Part shown: in pieces, positions 1 through 8,397 of the stretch | Layout: each line of letters begins with the position of its first letter | Numbering within the stretch: position 1 is the stretch's first letter | Source of the DNA: Corallincola holothuriorum | GTDB taxonomy: Bacteria; Pseudomonadota; Gammaproteobacteria; Enterobacterales; Neiellaceae | Assembly (NCBI RefSeq): GCF_003336225.1 | Contig: NZ_QPID01000005.1 | Coordinates: forward strand, 124,001 to 188,000 | Direction: 5' to 3' | Length of the DNA stretch: 64,000 nt | Position numbers and translations under genes: made by a program | Notes under the pieces: generated by a model | What the model was told of the DNA's origin: nothing | The model's input: the letters and a program-made list of their open reading frames with translations, nothing else | Databases searched by the model: none

Positions 1-518
1 TTCTGTGCAGCCCTTAGGCCGGGAATAGTTTTACGGGTATCAAGCAGTGCCAGCGGCTTCTCTAAACCTTGCAACTTATCGATGTAAGCGCGAACGGCGG
101 TGGCGGTTGCCGACAACATCTGCACGAAATTAAGTGCTGCGCGTTCACCTGTGAGCAATAGCCGAGCAGAGCCTCTGAGCATAAACAGGGGTTGGTTGGC
201 CTCGACGCGTTCGCCATCTTTAACTAACCATCTAATTTCAACCTGTTCCGCCAGATTTGCCGTTAATTGGGCAAACACCTCCTCAACAAAAGGTTGACCG
301 CAAAACACGGCTCGCTCACGGCTGATCACCCGTGCCTCGGCCATGTTTTCTGCTGGAATAAGTTGTGCGGTGATGTCGTTATCTGCGGAATAGTTGTTTT
401 CTGCTGCAGTATGCAGCGCTAAAGAGCCACCGAGATCTTCGTTTAACGCCATGCGTACGTTATCTGTGATGATATGGGCTGGGATCTTATTTGCTGGCAG
501 GGAGTGTGGCGTCTTCAA
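1..518 (-). CDS. nadC: Nicotinate-nucleotide pyrophosphorylase (carboxylating), partial
   Basis: Quinolinate phosphoribosyltransferase of NAD synthesis, which converts quinolinate and PRPP to nicotinate mononucleotide. Only the N-terminal part is in the window; the gene runs off the left edge. The visible protein carries the family segments MALNEDLGG, DNDITAQLIP, LLTGERAALNFVQ and LLDTRKTIPGLR, the last two lying in the conserved barrel region. No in-frame ATG lies before MALNEDLGG except the internal one. A TTG at 516-518, preceded on the minus strand by an AGAGAAG-like ribosome binding site and with an in-frame stop further upstream, is the best start. It is divergent from ampD, as in many gammaproteobacteria. 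Product is secure, the exact start is not. Confidence 0.9.
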   Translation of the reverse strand, partial: MKTPHSLPANKIPAHIITDNVRMALNEDLGGSLALHTAAENNYSADNDITAQLIPAENMAEARVISRERAVFCGQPFVEEVFAQLTANLAEQVEIRWLVKDGERVEANQPLFMLRGSARLLLTGERAALNFVQMLSATATAVRAYIDKLQGLEKPLALLDTRKTIPGLRAAQ

Positions 519-963
519 TGGCTTCTCTTGTATGCTTAGTCGGCTATATGAACAGAATCAATCGGTTAGTAATGATTGATGTGTGGTGTTAATAATAGCA
601 CTGGAAACGGTATCTGATTTGCGGTGTATTCTAATGGCATTAGCAACGGTTATTGAAGGGAATGATGGAAATTCCACGTATTTGTTGCCTGTAAAGTAGC
701 GGTTTCTGCTTTACATGAGTGGTTATTGTTTGCTGCCGGGTGATGGATTAATGGCTGAGCAGACTGCTGTGCTCTATTTCTCAGTTAAATCACATGAGGG
801 ACTGACAGCCTAGTTTCATCTATTTAAGGAGAGAAACATGTTTTGCTCTATTACACTGTCTAGGTCAGATATAGGGCGTTACAGTCTTCTCTTATATGGG
901 GCACTGCTCAAATAGTTTGTTTCTGTGTAGATGCTTTTAATCAGAGATTGCTAACGAGGAACA
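519..963. other. nadC-ampD divergent intergenic region
   Basis: A 445-base spacer between divergent nadC and ampD. It should hold the promoters of both genes. I see a 7-bp inverted repeat (TGTAAAG at 690-696, CTTTACA at 709-715) and a short reading frame at 838-915 with a strong ribosome binding site. Nothing else is recognisable. Confidence 0.5.
838..915 (+). CDS. Possible 25-residue small ORF or leader peptide upstream of ampD
   Basis: An ATG at 838 is preceded by AAGGAGAG with four-base spacing, one of the best ribosome binding sites in the region, and opens a 25-codon frame ending TAG at 913-915. The peptide begins MFCSITLSRSDIGRY and ends in a mildly hydrophobic tail, LLLYGALLK. It matches no family I know. 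It could be a leader peptide for ampD (start 964), a small membrane peptide, or the broken start of a lost gene. Only the start signal supports it. Confidence 0.3.
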   Translation: MFCSITLSRSDIGRYSLLLYGALLK

Positions 964-1503
964 TTGCATACGACAGGGGAGTCATCGAGTTTGCCAAAGA
1001 TCAGCCCGCACCATGATGAGCGTCCAGCAGGAGAGAACATATCCTTGTTGGTGATCCATAACATTAGTCTGCCGCCAGGTCAGTTTGGTGGGGCCTATAT
1101 CGATGATCTGTTTATGGGGCGTTTAGACCCGCAAGCGGATCCCTTCTTTCAACATATTGCAGGCCTGCGAGTTTCTGCCCATTGCTTGATCCGTCGTGAC
1201 GGCGAAGCTGTGCACTATGTGCCGTTTGATAAACGCGCCTGGCATGCTGGTGTGTCATCATTTGCCGGTCGCGAGCGTTGTAATGATTTTTCCATCGGTA
1301 TTGAATTGGAGGGAACCGACACGGTTGCTTATGAAAAATCTCAATATCGTGCGCTAGTTATGCTGACACAGGAGATCATGGCGCGCTATCCTATGATCAC
1401 GCGGGAAAGAATTGTGGGTCATAGTGATATCGCGCCGGGCAGAAAAACGGATCCGGGGCAAGCTTTCGACTGGGACTACTTCTTCTCTTTACTGGATGAT
1501 TAA
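964..1503 (+). CDS. ampD: 1,6-anhydro-N-acetylmuramyl-L-alanine amidase AmpD
   Basis: Cytoplasmic zinc amidase (N-acetylmuramoyl-L-alanine amidase type 2 fold) that removes the peptide from anhydro-muropeptides during cell-wall recycling and so lowers the signal for AmpR-type beta-lactamase induction. The 179-residue length is normal. Zinc ligands are His32 (VIHNIS), His153 (VGHSD) and Asp163, with catalytic Lys161 in GRKTDPG, all matching E. coli spacing. The start is TTG at 964, preceded by CGAGGA six bases upstream; the next in-frame ATG would remove the first zinc ligand. ampE follows after about 20 bases, so the two form an operon. Confidence 0.95.
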   Translation: MHTTGESSSLPKISPHHDERPAGENISLLVIHNISLPPGQFGGAYIDDLFMGRLDPQADPFFQHIAGLRVSAHCLIRRDGEAVHYVPFDKRAWHAGVSSFAGRERCNDFSIGIELEGTDTVAYEKSQYRALVMLTQEIMARYPMITRERIVGHSDIAPGRKTDPGQAFDWDYFFSLLDD

Positions 1504-1522
1504 CTGATAAGGATTGAGCAGC

Positions 1523-2461
1523 ATGGTGTTGTTCTGCTTGCTGTTAGCAATATTTTTAGAGCGTGTACTGCATTTGGGGCCGCAATGGCAGTTCCATTGG
1601 TATATGCAACATTATATGGATCGCATTGGCCAACTCTCGGCGTTGGCAAAACTGAAAGATAGTTTTGCTGGCACGCTGGTGGTTATTGCTCTGCCTGCCT
1701 TTGCTGTACTGGTGTGGCTGCGCTTGGTGGAAGGGATGCTGTTTGGCTTGGTAACGTTGATGAGCTGGATGGTGGTTTTGCTGGTTTGTTTTGGCTGTGG
1801 CTTTTACCGTCGACAGTATAAAAGTTACTTGAAGGCGAGTTGCCGAGGCGACGAACAGGCCTGTTTTGAGTTTGCGAAAGTCATTGAACACACCGTCAAT
1901 GAGCAAGACCATCGCAGTTTACCCGCATCATTGGGTCAACGCTTGGCTTGGATTAACTATCGCTACTATGGCGCGCTGATCTGCTGGGTGGTGTTGCTAG
2001 GCCCCGCTGGTGCCGTATTCTACTGTGGTTGTCGTTACTATTTAGCGCAGAGCGACAACGAGCATAGCGGTGATGCGGAGCTGGCTGATGTGCCTGTTGA
2101 CGATAATGCGGGCGAGGAAGTGGTTGAACTCGAGACCGTGGTCGCGCCATCAGATGCGCAGCGCTCTATTGCTCATCTCATGCATTGGATGGATTGGTTA
2201 CCTGTAAGAGTTGTCACATTAGGTATGGCGCTGGTTGGACATTTTAATCGGGCGTTTCCGATCTGGTTAGAACACCTGTTGGATATGAAATTATCAGCCC
2301 GAGAGTTTGTCTATAAAGTCGGCGATAGTACGCGAGATATGGACGCGTCATCCGCTGTTTGCGTTGCTGAGGCCACCCACATGGTATCGCTTGTGAAGCG
2401 AAATATTGTGATGATGCTAGCAATGATTTCAGTGTTGACGCTTTATGGTTGGTTATCGTGA
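1523..2461 (+). CDS. ampE: AmpE, inner-membrane regulatory protein
   Basis: Polytopic inner-membrane protein of the AmpE/CobD-like family, co-transcribed with ampD; its biochemical role is poorly known. The N-terminus MVLFCLLLAIFLERVLHLG matches the AmpE start pattern. Hydrophobic segments are visible at about residues 1-15, 45-95, 150-170 and at the C-terminus (ending LTLYGWLS), with a long acidic stretch at about 180-210. I chose ATG 1523 rather than the TTG at 1514, because the AAGGA at 1509-1513 abuts the TTG but is well spaced from the ATG. Length is 312 residues. Confidence 0.88.
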   Translation: MVLFCLLLAIFLERVLHLGPQWQFHWYMQHYMDRIGQLSALAKLKDSFAGTLVVIALPAFAVLVWLRLVEGMLFGLVTLMSWMVVLLVCFGCGFYRRQYKSYLKASCRGDEQACFEFAKVIEHTVNEQDHRSLPASLGQRLAWINYRYYGALICWVVLLGPAGAVFYCGCRYYLAQSDNEHSGDAELADVPVDDNAGEEVVELETVVAPSDAQRSIAHLMHWMDWLPVRVVTLGMALVGHFNRAFPIWLEHLLDMKLSAREFVYKVGDSTRDMDASSAVCVAEATHMVSLVKRNIVMMLAMISVLTLYGWLS

Positions 2462-2481
2462 TAAGCTAAATTCACTTCAAT

Positions 2482-2498
2482 AATTGGTCAGACCAATT
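2482..2498. promoter_or_regulatory. PdhR operator 1 (distal)
   Basis: A perfect 17-bp inverted repeat, AATTGGTCAGACCAATT, matches the PdhR consensus ATTGGTnnnACCAAT exactly. It lies 20 bases after the ampE stop and before the ampE terminators, about 157 bp upstream (centre to centre) of operator 2. Confidence 0.85.
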
Positions 2499-2513
2499 AC
2501 TTAGATCGTAAAG

Positions 2514-2541
2514 AAGCCGCATAGACAGCGGCTTTTTTCTT
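2514..2541 (+). terminator. Rho-independent terminator of ampDE
   Basis: Stem AAGCCGC/GCGGCTT with a seven-base loop, followed by a T-rich run (TTTTCTTTTC). Confidence 0.85.
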
Positions 2542-2551
2542 TTCTAACCAA

Positions 2552-2578
2552 AGATTGAGCCAGCTCAATCTTTTTTTT
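2552..2578 (+). terminator. Second tandem terminator after ampE
   Basis: Perfect 8-bp stem AGATTGAG/CTCAATCT with a CCAG loop and a run of T residues, eleven bases after the first terminator. The tandem arrangement isolates ampE from the pdhR promoter. Confidence 0.7.
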
Positions 2579-2637
2579 GCCCTTTAGCGGTATGGACTCC
2601 CACCTTTTCTTCTGTTAGTTTCTGCTACCAATTGTGT

Positions 2638-2656
2638 CAATTGGTAAGACCAATTG
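2638..2656. promoter_or_regulatory. PdhR operator 2 (proximal)
   Basis: A perfect 19-bp inverted repeat, CAATTGGTAAGACCAATTG, matching the PdhR consensus. Its right arm overlaps the proposed -35 element (2654-2659) of the pdhR promoter, so bound PdhR should block RNA polymerase. Confidence 0.9.
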
Positions 2657-2682
2657 ACTTGGCGCAAAGATATTTTGATAAA
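2654..2682 (+). promoter_or_regulatory. Probable sigma-70 promoter of pdhR-aceEF
   Basis: TTGACT at 2654-2659 and GATAAA at 2677-2682 are separated by 17 bases. Position right at the PdhR operator and about 45 bases before the pdhR start supports it. Confidence 0.6.
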
Positions 2683-2726
2683 TCGGTTGTGCCAGTACCT
2701 AATTAGTCAGTGAGAACCCTGCTTAG

Positions 2727-3509
2727 ATGACGTTTCAAAAAATCAAACAGCCTCGAATCGCTGATGTGATTGTTGAGCAGCTAGAGCAGATGATCCTTGA
2801 AGGCTCCATGAAGCCTGGACAGAAATTGTTGCCTGAGCGAGAACTGGCCGCTCAGTTTGAAGTCTCAAGACCATCGCTGCGTGAAGCTATCCAAAAATTA
2901 GAGGCGCGTGGTTTGCTGGTTCGTCGACAAGGGGGGGGAACCTTTGTCGCTGAAAAACTTAGAGACTCTGTCAGCGAGCCATTGTTTGAATTGTTGGCAA
3001 AGAATCCGGAAGCGCAATTTGATCTGCTTGAATTCCGCTTAGCGATGGAAGGCATTTCAGCATACTACGCGGCGGTTCGTGGTACCGAGGCTGATTTTGC
3101 GCAGCTGGAAAGTTGTTCTGCTGCAATTAATCAAGCACATGAGCAGGGCGACGCCCAGGCTGAAGCGCAAGCCGTGATTGCATTTTATGAGCGTATCGCT
3201 GAAGCGTCACACAATGTCGTTATTTTGCAGTTGGTGTTAGCGATGCGGCCACTGCTACTGGGTAATGTGGAACAAAATTTACACGTGTTATACCGGAAGT
3301 CAGGCGTGGCCTCGACACTGGCAGAACACAGGCGGTTGGTGTTGGCAGCGATTGTCCAGCGGCAGCCAGAGCAAGCCCGCCAGGCGACATTAAGTCATCT
3401 GGCGTATATCGAAGAGACACTGCTGTTGCTGGGGCAAGAAAGTAACCGTCAGCAGCGTTCGTTGCGGCGAATGCAGCAGCAGGATGAAAGTGAAAGTAAT
3501 ACTGAGTGA
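2727..3509 (+). CDS. pdhR: Pyruvate dehydrogenase complex repressor PdhR
   Basis: GntR/FadR-family repressor that senses pyruvate and controls the pdh operon. Residues 1-75 form the winged helix-turn-helix (LLPERELAAQFEVSRPSLRE, GGGTFV wing); residues 90-235 are the all-helical FCD ligand domain. Length of 260 residues is normal. Two consensus PdhR boxes lie just upstream, so autoregulation together with aceE and aceF is expected. aceE starts 95 bases downstream on the same strand. Confidence 0.95.
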   Translation: MTFQKIKQPRIADVIVEQLEQMILEGSMKPGQKLLPERELAAQFEVSRPSLREAIQKLEARGLLVRRQGGGTFVAEKLRDSVSEPLFELLAKNPEAQFDLLEFRLAMEGISAYYAAVRGTEADFAQLESCSAAINQAHEQGDAQAEAQAVIAFYERIAEASHNVVILQLVLAMRPLLLGNVEQNLHVLYRKSGVASTLAEHRRLVLAAIVQRQPEQARQATLSHLAYIEETLLLLGQESNRQQRSLRRMQQQDESESNTE

Positions 3510-3604
3510 TAGGGCTATTTTGCCGTTATCGCGGTATTTCTGAACTATCGTATATGAACCGATTTAATCACTAACGATTGAACCTAGAAGATAAGGAACC
3601 CGCC

Positions 3605-6271
3605 ATGTCTGACATTATCAATCACGACGTGGATCCACAGGAAACGCAAGAATGGCTTGAAGCTATGGAAGCCGTTCTTGAGGCAGAGGGCACTGAACGT
3701 GCTCACTACCTGTTGGAGAAGCTGATTGACAAGGCCCGTCGTAACGGCGCTCACTTACCGTATGACGCTACGACAGCGTATCTGAATACCATTCCTCCTG
3801 GACAAGAGCCACAAATGCCTGGTGACATGGCGATGGAGCAGAAGCTCCGTGGTTACATCCGTTGGAATGCGTTGGCGATGGTACAGCGTGCTTCAAAGAA
3901 AGATTTGGACCTGGGTGGACATATCTCCAGCTTCGCTTCTTCTGCCACTTTGTATGATGTGGGTTTCAACCACTTCTGGCGTGCGCCAAATGATATTGAT
4001 GGTGGCGATCTTATCTATTTCCAGGGACATATCTCTCCGGGTATCTACTCTCGCTCTTTTCTTGAAGGTCGTTTGACTGAAGAGCAGATGGATAACTTCC
4101 GTCAGGAAGTTGAAGGTAAGGGCCTCAGCTCATATCCGCATCCTAAGTTAATGCCTGACTATTGGCAGTTCCCGACTGTATCGATGGGTTTAGGCCCGTT
4201 GACGGCTATCTACCAAGCGCGCTTCCTTAAATATTTGAATGACCGTGGCATCATGGATACCTCACGTCAAAAGGTGTGGGCATTCCTGGGCGACGGCGAA
4301 ATCGATGAGCCAGAATCATTGGGCGCCATTGGTCTGGCTGCACGTGAAGGCTTAGATAACCTGATCTTCGTTGTGAACTGTAACCTGCAGCGTCTCGATG
4401 GCCCTGTACGTGGTAACGGCAAAATCATCCAGGAGCTGGAAGGCTCTTTCCGTGGTGCTGGCTGGGAAGTGATCAAAGTTGTTTGGGGTCGTTACTGGGA
4501 TGCGCTGCTGGCCCGTGATACCTCAGGTAAGTTATTGCAGTTGATGGAAGAGACCGTTGACGGTGAGTATCAGAACTGTAAAGCCAAAGGAGGCGCTTAC
4601 ACGCGCGAGAAGTTCTTCGGTAAGTACCCTGAAACTGCCGAGATGGTGGCCAATATGTCTGATGAAGATATCTGGCGCTTGAACCGTGGTGGTCACGATC
4701 CTTCAAAAGTATATGCTGCATACGACCGTGCCGTGAAGACCGTTGGTCGTCCGACTGTGATCCTGGCGAAAACCGTAAAAGGTTATGGTTTGGGTGATGC
4801 CGGTGAAGGTCGCAATATTGCGCACAACGTGAAAAAGATGAACATTGACGCGATCAAGCATTTCCGTGATCGTTTCAACATTCCGGTAGATGATAACGAG
4901 ATTGAAAATATCCCGTACTTCCGTCCAGCAGAAGACAGCCCTGAAATGCAGTACCTGCGTCAGCGCCGTGAATCTCTTAGCGGTTATCTGCCACGCCGCC
5001 GGGTGAAGTTCTCTGAAGAGCTGGATATCCCGGGACTGAAAAGTTTTGATGCCTTACTAAAAGGCTCTAATGGTCGTGAAATCAGCTCAACCATGGCGTT
5101 AGGCCGTTTGTTGACTGCAGTGCTGAAAGATAAAAATATCGGTAAGCGCGTCGTGCCAATCATTCCTGATGAAGCACGTACCTTTGGTATGGAAGGCTTG
5201 TTCCGTCAAGTGGGTATCTATGCCCATGGTGGTCAGAAATATGTACCACAAGATGCAGATCAGGTGGCTTACTACCGCGAAGACAAAACCGGTGCGGTAT
5301 TGCAGGAAGGGATCAACGAAGGCGGTGCGATGTCTTCATGGGTGGCTGCTGCAACTAGCTACTCGGTAAATGATACACCGATGATCCCGTTCTATATCTA
5401 CTACTCCATGTTTGGTTTCCAGCGTATTGGTGACTTGGCTTGGTTGGCAGGTGACGCCCGTGCTCGTGGTTTCCTGATCGGTGGCACAGCAGGTCGTACT
5501 ACATTGAACGGTGAAGGTCTGCAGCACGAAGATGGTCACAGTCATATCATGGCAAACACCATTCCAAACTGTATCAGCTACGACCCGACATTCGGTTACG
5601 AAATCGCTGTGATCGTACAAAACGGTATGGAACGTATGTACGGCCAGAAGCAGGAAGATGTGTTCTATTACATCACCACCATGAACGAAAACTACGTTCA
5701 TCCTGCGATGCCAGAAGGTGCGGAAGAGGGCATCATCAAGGGTATCTACAAGTTGGATGCTGTGGCTGGCAAAGGTAAGACTAAGGTACAGCTACTCGGT
5801 GCCGGTACGATTTTGCTGGAAGTACAAAAAGCAGCAAAAGTGTTGGCTGAAGAGTACGGTGTCGATTCTGATGTTTACTCTGTGACTTCATTCAACGAGT
5901 TGGCCCGTGATGGTCTGGATGTTGACCGTTACAACCTGTTGCACCCGGAAGCAGAGCAGAAAGTGGCATACGTCACTAAGACACTTGAAGCTGACGTGCC
6001 AGTGGTTGTTGCGACTGACTACATGAAGGTGCATGCGGATCAACTGCGTAACTTCATTCCGGCATCATACCGTGTGTTAGGTACCGATGGTTTCGGTCGC
6101 TCTGACAGCCGTGAAAACTTGCGTGCACACTTCGAAGTCGACCATCGCTATGTGGTATTGGCTGCTTTAACTGAGTTGGCGCAAAAAGGTGATCTGGACA
6201 AGAAAGTGGTTGCGGAAGCAATTGCCAAGTTCGAGATCAATGCTGACAAAGTTAACCCACTGTTCGCTTGA
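3605..6271 (+). CDS. aceE: Pyruvate dehydrogenase E1 component, homodimeric type
   Basis: Thiamine-diphosphate enzyme that decarboxylates pyruvate and passes the acetyl group to the lipoyl arms of AceF. The 888-residue length is that of the homodimeric gammaproteobacterial E1. The ThDP/Mg motif is visible as GDGEIDEP followed by NCNLQRLDGPVRGNGK. The start is ATG 3605 (MSDIINHDVDPQETQEW), with an AAGGA eight bases or so upstream; longer forms begin inside the leader. It is followed by aceF after 16 bases. The gene has strongly conserved, highly expressed-type codon use. Confidence 0.97.
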   Translation: MSDIINHDVDPQETQEWLEAMEAVLEAEGTERAHYLLEKLIDKARRNGAHLPYDATTAYLNTIPPGQEPQMPGDMAMEQKLRGYIRWNALAMVQRASKKDLDLGGHISSFASSATLYDVGFNHFWRAPNDIDGGDLIYFQGHISPGIYSRSFLEGRLTEEQMDNFRQEVEGKGLSSYPHPKLMPDYWQFPTVSMGLGPLTAIYQARFLKYLNDRGIMDTSRQKVWAFLGDGEIDEPESLGAIGLAAREGLDNLIFVVNCNLQRLDGPVRGNGKIIQELEGSFRGAGWEVIKVVWGRYWDALLARDTSGKLLQLMEETVDGEYQNCKAKGGAYTREKFFGKYPETAEMVANMSDEDIWRLNRGGHDPSKVYAAYDRAVKTVGRPTVILAKTVKGYGLGDAGEGRNIAHNVKKMNIDAIKHFRDRFNIPVDDNEIENIPYFRPAEDSPEMQYLRQRRESLSGYLPRRRVKFSEELDIPGLKSFDALLKGSNGREISSTMALGRLLTAVLKDKNIGKRVVPIIPDEARTFGMEGLFRQVGIYAHGGQKYVPQDADQVAYYREDKTGAVLQEGINEGGAMSSWVAAATSYSVNDTPMIPFYIYYSMFGFQRIGDLAWLAGDARARGFLIGGTAGRTTLNGEGLQHEDGHSHIMANTIPNCISYDPTFGYEIAVIVQNGMERMYGQKQEDVFYYITTMNENYVHPAMPEGAEEGIIKGIYKLDAVAGKGKTKVQLLGAGTILLEVQKAAKVLAEEYGVDSDVYSVTSFNELARDGLDVDRYNLLHPEAEQKVAYVTKTLEADVPVVVATDYMKVHADQLRNFIPASYRVLGTDGFGRSDSRENLRAHFEVDHRYVVLAALTELAQKGDLDKKVVAEAIAKFEINADKVNPLFA

Positions 6272-6287
6272 TAGAGGATAGAGACTG

Positions 6288-7180
6288 ATGGCCGACATCA
6301 AAGAGATTCTGGTACCGGATATTGGTGCCGATTCCGCCGACGTCACCGAGATCCTGGTGGCTGTGGGTGACACTATCGAACCTGAACAGGGTTTGATCTC
6401 CATTGAAGGCGATAAGGCCGCGATGGATGTACCTGCACCGTTTGCCGGTGTGGTGAAAGAGATAAAGATCGCTGTGGACGACAAAGTGTCTGAAGGCACT
6501 TTGATTTTGATAGTGGAAGCTGTAGGTGCCGATGCGCCAGTGGCAGAAGCACCGGCTGCGGCAGCGCCCGCGGCGGCTCCTGCACCAGTAGCAGCACCTG
6601 CTCCTGCCCCCGTTGCGGCACCCGCGCCTGCTGGCGGTGGTGCGGTGCAGGAAGTGACCGTGCCTGATATTGGCGCAGACAGCGCCGATGTTACCGATCT
6701 GTTAGTTGCCGTAGGCGACAGCATTGAAGCGGATCAAGGCTTAATTACCATTGAAGGCGATAAAGCGGCGATGGATGTACCTGCGCCGTTTGCTGGTGTG
6801 GTAAAAGAGATCAAGATTGCCGTGGGTGACAAAGTGTCGGAAGGCACTTTGATCCTGCTGGTTGAATCGGGTGCGGCCCCCGCTGCCGAGGCGCCAGTCG
6901 CTGCGGCTGCGCCGGTTGCTGCTCCTGCACCTGCTGCTGCGGCAGAAGTAAAAGAAGTCACCGTGCCGGATATCGGTGCTGATAGCGCCGATGTCACCGA
7001 CGTATTGATTGCGGTAGGAGACACCGTTGAAGCCGATCAAGGTCTGTTGACTATCGAAGGCGACAAAGCGGCGATGGATGTGCCTGCACCGTTTGCTGGT
7101 GTGGTGAAAGAGATCAAGATTGCTGCCGGCGATAAGGTGTCGCAAGGTACGCTCATTGCTTTGATTGAGACGGTAGCATC
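6288..7180 (+). repeat. Three tandem lipoyl-domain coding repeats
   Basis: Three near-identical units of about 220 bases (starting near 6300, 6655 and 6960) encode the lipoyl domains; the DNA around the [22 protein letters not shown] segment is almost the same in each. They are separated by Ala/Pro linker DNA rich in GCN and CCN codons. Such repeats allow recombination that changes the domain number. Confidence 0.85.
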
Positions 7181-8228
7181 AGCTGCTGCCCCAGCACCCG
7201 CTGCAGCACCGGCATCTGCACCTGCACCTGCTCCGGCAGCTACGCCAGCGCCTGCTGCGAAAGCTGATCCTGTGCCACATCATCCCCATGCGGCGAAGAC
7301 GCAGGGTAAAGGTGCGGCACATGCGACGCCTTCGGTGCGCCGTATTGCTCGCGAGTTCGGTGTTGACCTGAGTAAGGTGAAGGGCTCGGGCCGCAAAGGC
7401 CGGATCTTGAAAGAAGATATTCAGGCGTTTGTGAAGTTTGAACTGTCTCGTCCTAAAACCTCGGGCGCAGTGACAGGATCTGGACTGGCCGTTGCAGCAC
7501 AACCAAAAGTAGATTTCTCCAAGTTTGGTGAGATTGAAGAGGTTGCACTGTCTCGGATCCAGAAAATTTCTGGCCCGGCACTGCATCGCAACTGGGTGAG
7601 TATTCCTCATGTTACCCAGTTTGATGAAGCGGATATCAGCTCTGTAGAAGCGTTCCGTAAAGAGCAGAATGTGATCGCAGAGAAGCAGAAGTTGGGCTTC
7701 AAGATCACGCCGCTGGTATTCATCATGAAAGCCGCTGCGAAGGCATTAGAAGCGCATCCTAAATTCTGCAGCTCACTGTCGGAAGATGGCGAGTCACTGG
7801 TGATGAAGAAATATATTCATATCGGTGTGGCAGTGGATACGCCTAACGGCCTGGTGGTTCCAGTGTTCCGCGACGTAAACAAAAAAGGCGTGTTTGAGCT
7901 GTCGAAAGAGCTGCTTGAAGTCAGCGCCAAGGCGCGCGAAGGCAAGCTGACGGCCAAAGATATGCAGGGTGGATGTTTTACTATCTCTAGCCTTGGTGGT
8001 ATCGGTGGCACGCAGTTCACGCCAATTGTCAATGCACCAGAAGTGGCTATTCTTGGCGTATCTCGTTCTGAGATGAAGCCAAAGTGGAACGGCAAAGAGT
8101 TCGTCCCACAACTGACATTGCCATTAGCATTGTCGTATGACCACCGGGTGATTGATGGTGCTGACGGAGCACGCTTTATTACAACACTCAGCGGTGTCTT
8201 ATCTGACATCCGCAGGTTAGTGCTGTAA
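6288..8228 (+). CDS. aceF: Pyruvate dehydrogenase E2, dihydrolipoyl acetyltransferase
   Basis: Core acetyltransferase of the pyruvate dehydrogenase complex. The 646-residue chain has three N-terminal lipoyl domains (about residues 3-75, 119-192 and 220-293), each with the lipoylated lysine in [12 protein letters not shown]. They are joined by Ala/Pro-rich flexible linkers. A peripheral-subunit-binding domain (about 343-380, [20 protein letters not shown]) and the C-terminal catalytic domain with the active His in [12 protein letters not shown] near residue 619 follow. Three lipoyl domains is the E. coli-like arrangement. A terminator follows, so lpdA has at least partly separate transcription. 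Confidence 0.96.
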   Translation: MADIKEILVPDIGADSADVTEILVAVGDTIEPEQGLISIEGDKAAMDVPAPFAGVVKEIKIAVDDKVSEGTLILIVEAVGADAPVAEAPAAAAPAAAPAPVAAPAPAPVAAPAPAGGGAVQEVTVPDIGADSADVTDLLVAVGDSIEADQGLITIEGDKAAMDVPAPFAGVVKEIKIAVGDKVSEGTLILLVESGAAPAAEAPVAAAAPVAAPAPAAAAEVKEVTVPDIGADSADVTDVLIAVGDTVEADQGLLTIEGDKAAMDVPAPFAGVVKEIKIAAGDKVSQGTLIALIETVASAAAPAPAAAPASAPAPAPAATPAPAAKADPVPHHPHAAKTQGKGAAHATPSVRRIAREFGVDLSKVKGSGRKGRILKEDIQAFVKFELSRPKTSGAVTGSGLAVAAQPKVDFSKFGEIEEVALSRIQKISGPALHRNWVSIPHVTQFDEADISSVEAFRKEQNVIAEKQKLGFKITPLVFIMKAAAKALEAHPKFCSSLSEDGESLVMKKYIHIGVAVDTPNGLVVPVFRDVNKKGVFELSKELLEVSAKAREGKLTAKDMQGGCFTISSLGGIGGTQFTPIVNAPEVAILGVSRSEMKPKWNGKEFVPQLTLPLALSYDHRVIDGADGARFITTLSGVLSDIRRLVL

Positions 8229-8240
8229 TCATAGGCTGAC

Positions 8241-8274
8241 AAAGGGGCGTGCCACTAAGGTAACGCCCCTTTTC
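8241..8274 (+). terminator. Terminator after aceF
   Basis: Stem AAAGGGGCGT/ACGCCCCTTTT with a 12-base loop, ending in T residues, 12 bases after the aceF stop. Confidence 0.8.
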
Positions 8275-8336
8275 GTATCACTTGTTTTCGTCTTGCCGTA
8301 AGGCAGGTAGACTGACCGGACAAAAGATATAGCAGA

Positions 8337-8354
8337 CACTTGTTGAAACAAGTG
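8337..8354. promoter_or_regulatory. Perfect inverted repeat upstream of lpdA
   Basis: CACTTGTT-GA-AACAAGTG, an 18-bp perfect palindrome, 44 bases before the lpdA start. No T-tract follows, so it is more like an operator or mRNA hairpin than a terminator. No regulator is assigned. Confidence 0.4.
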
Positions 8355-8397
8355 CAAATGTTCCGGCTAAAGAACACACAGGATTAAAGAGGACATA

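Noticed and set aside
6167-7145. Long Ala/Ser-rich frames on the minus strand opposite aceF
   Set aside because: They are mirrors of the repetitive lipoyl domains and Ala/Pro linkers; aceF itself is fully supported.
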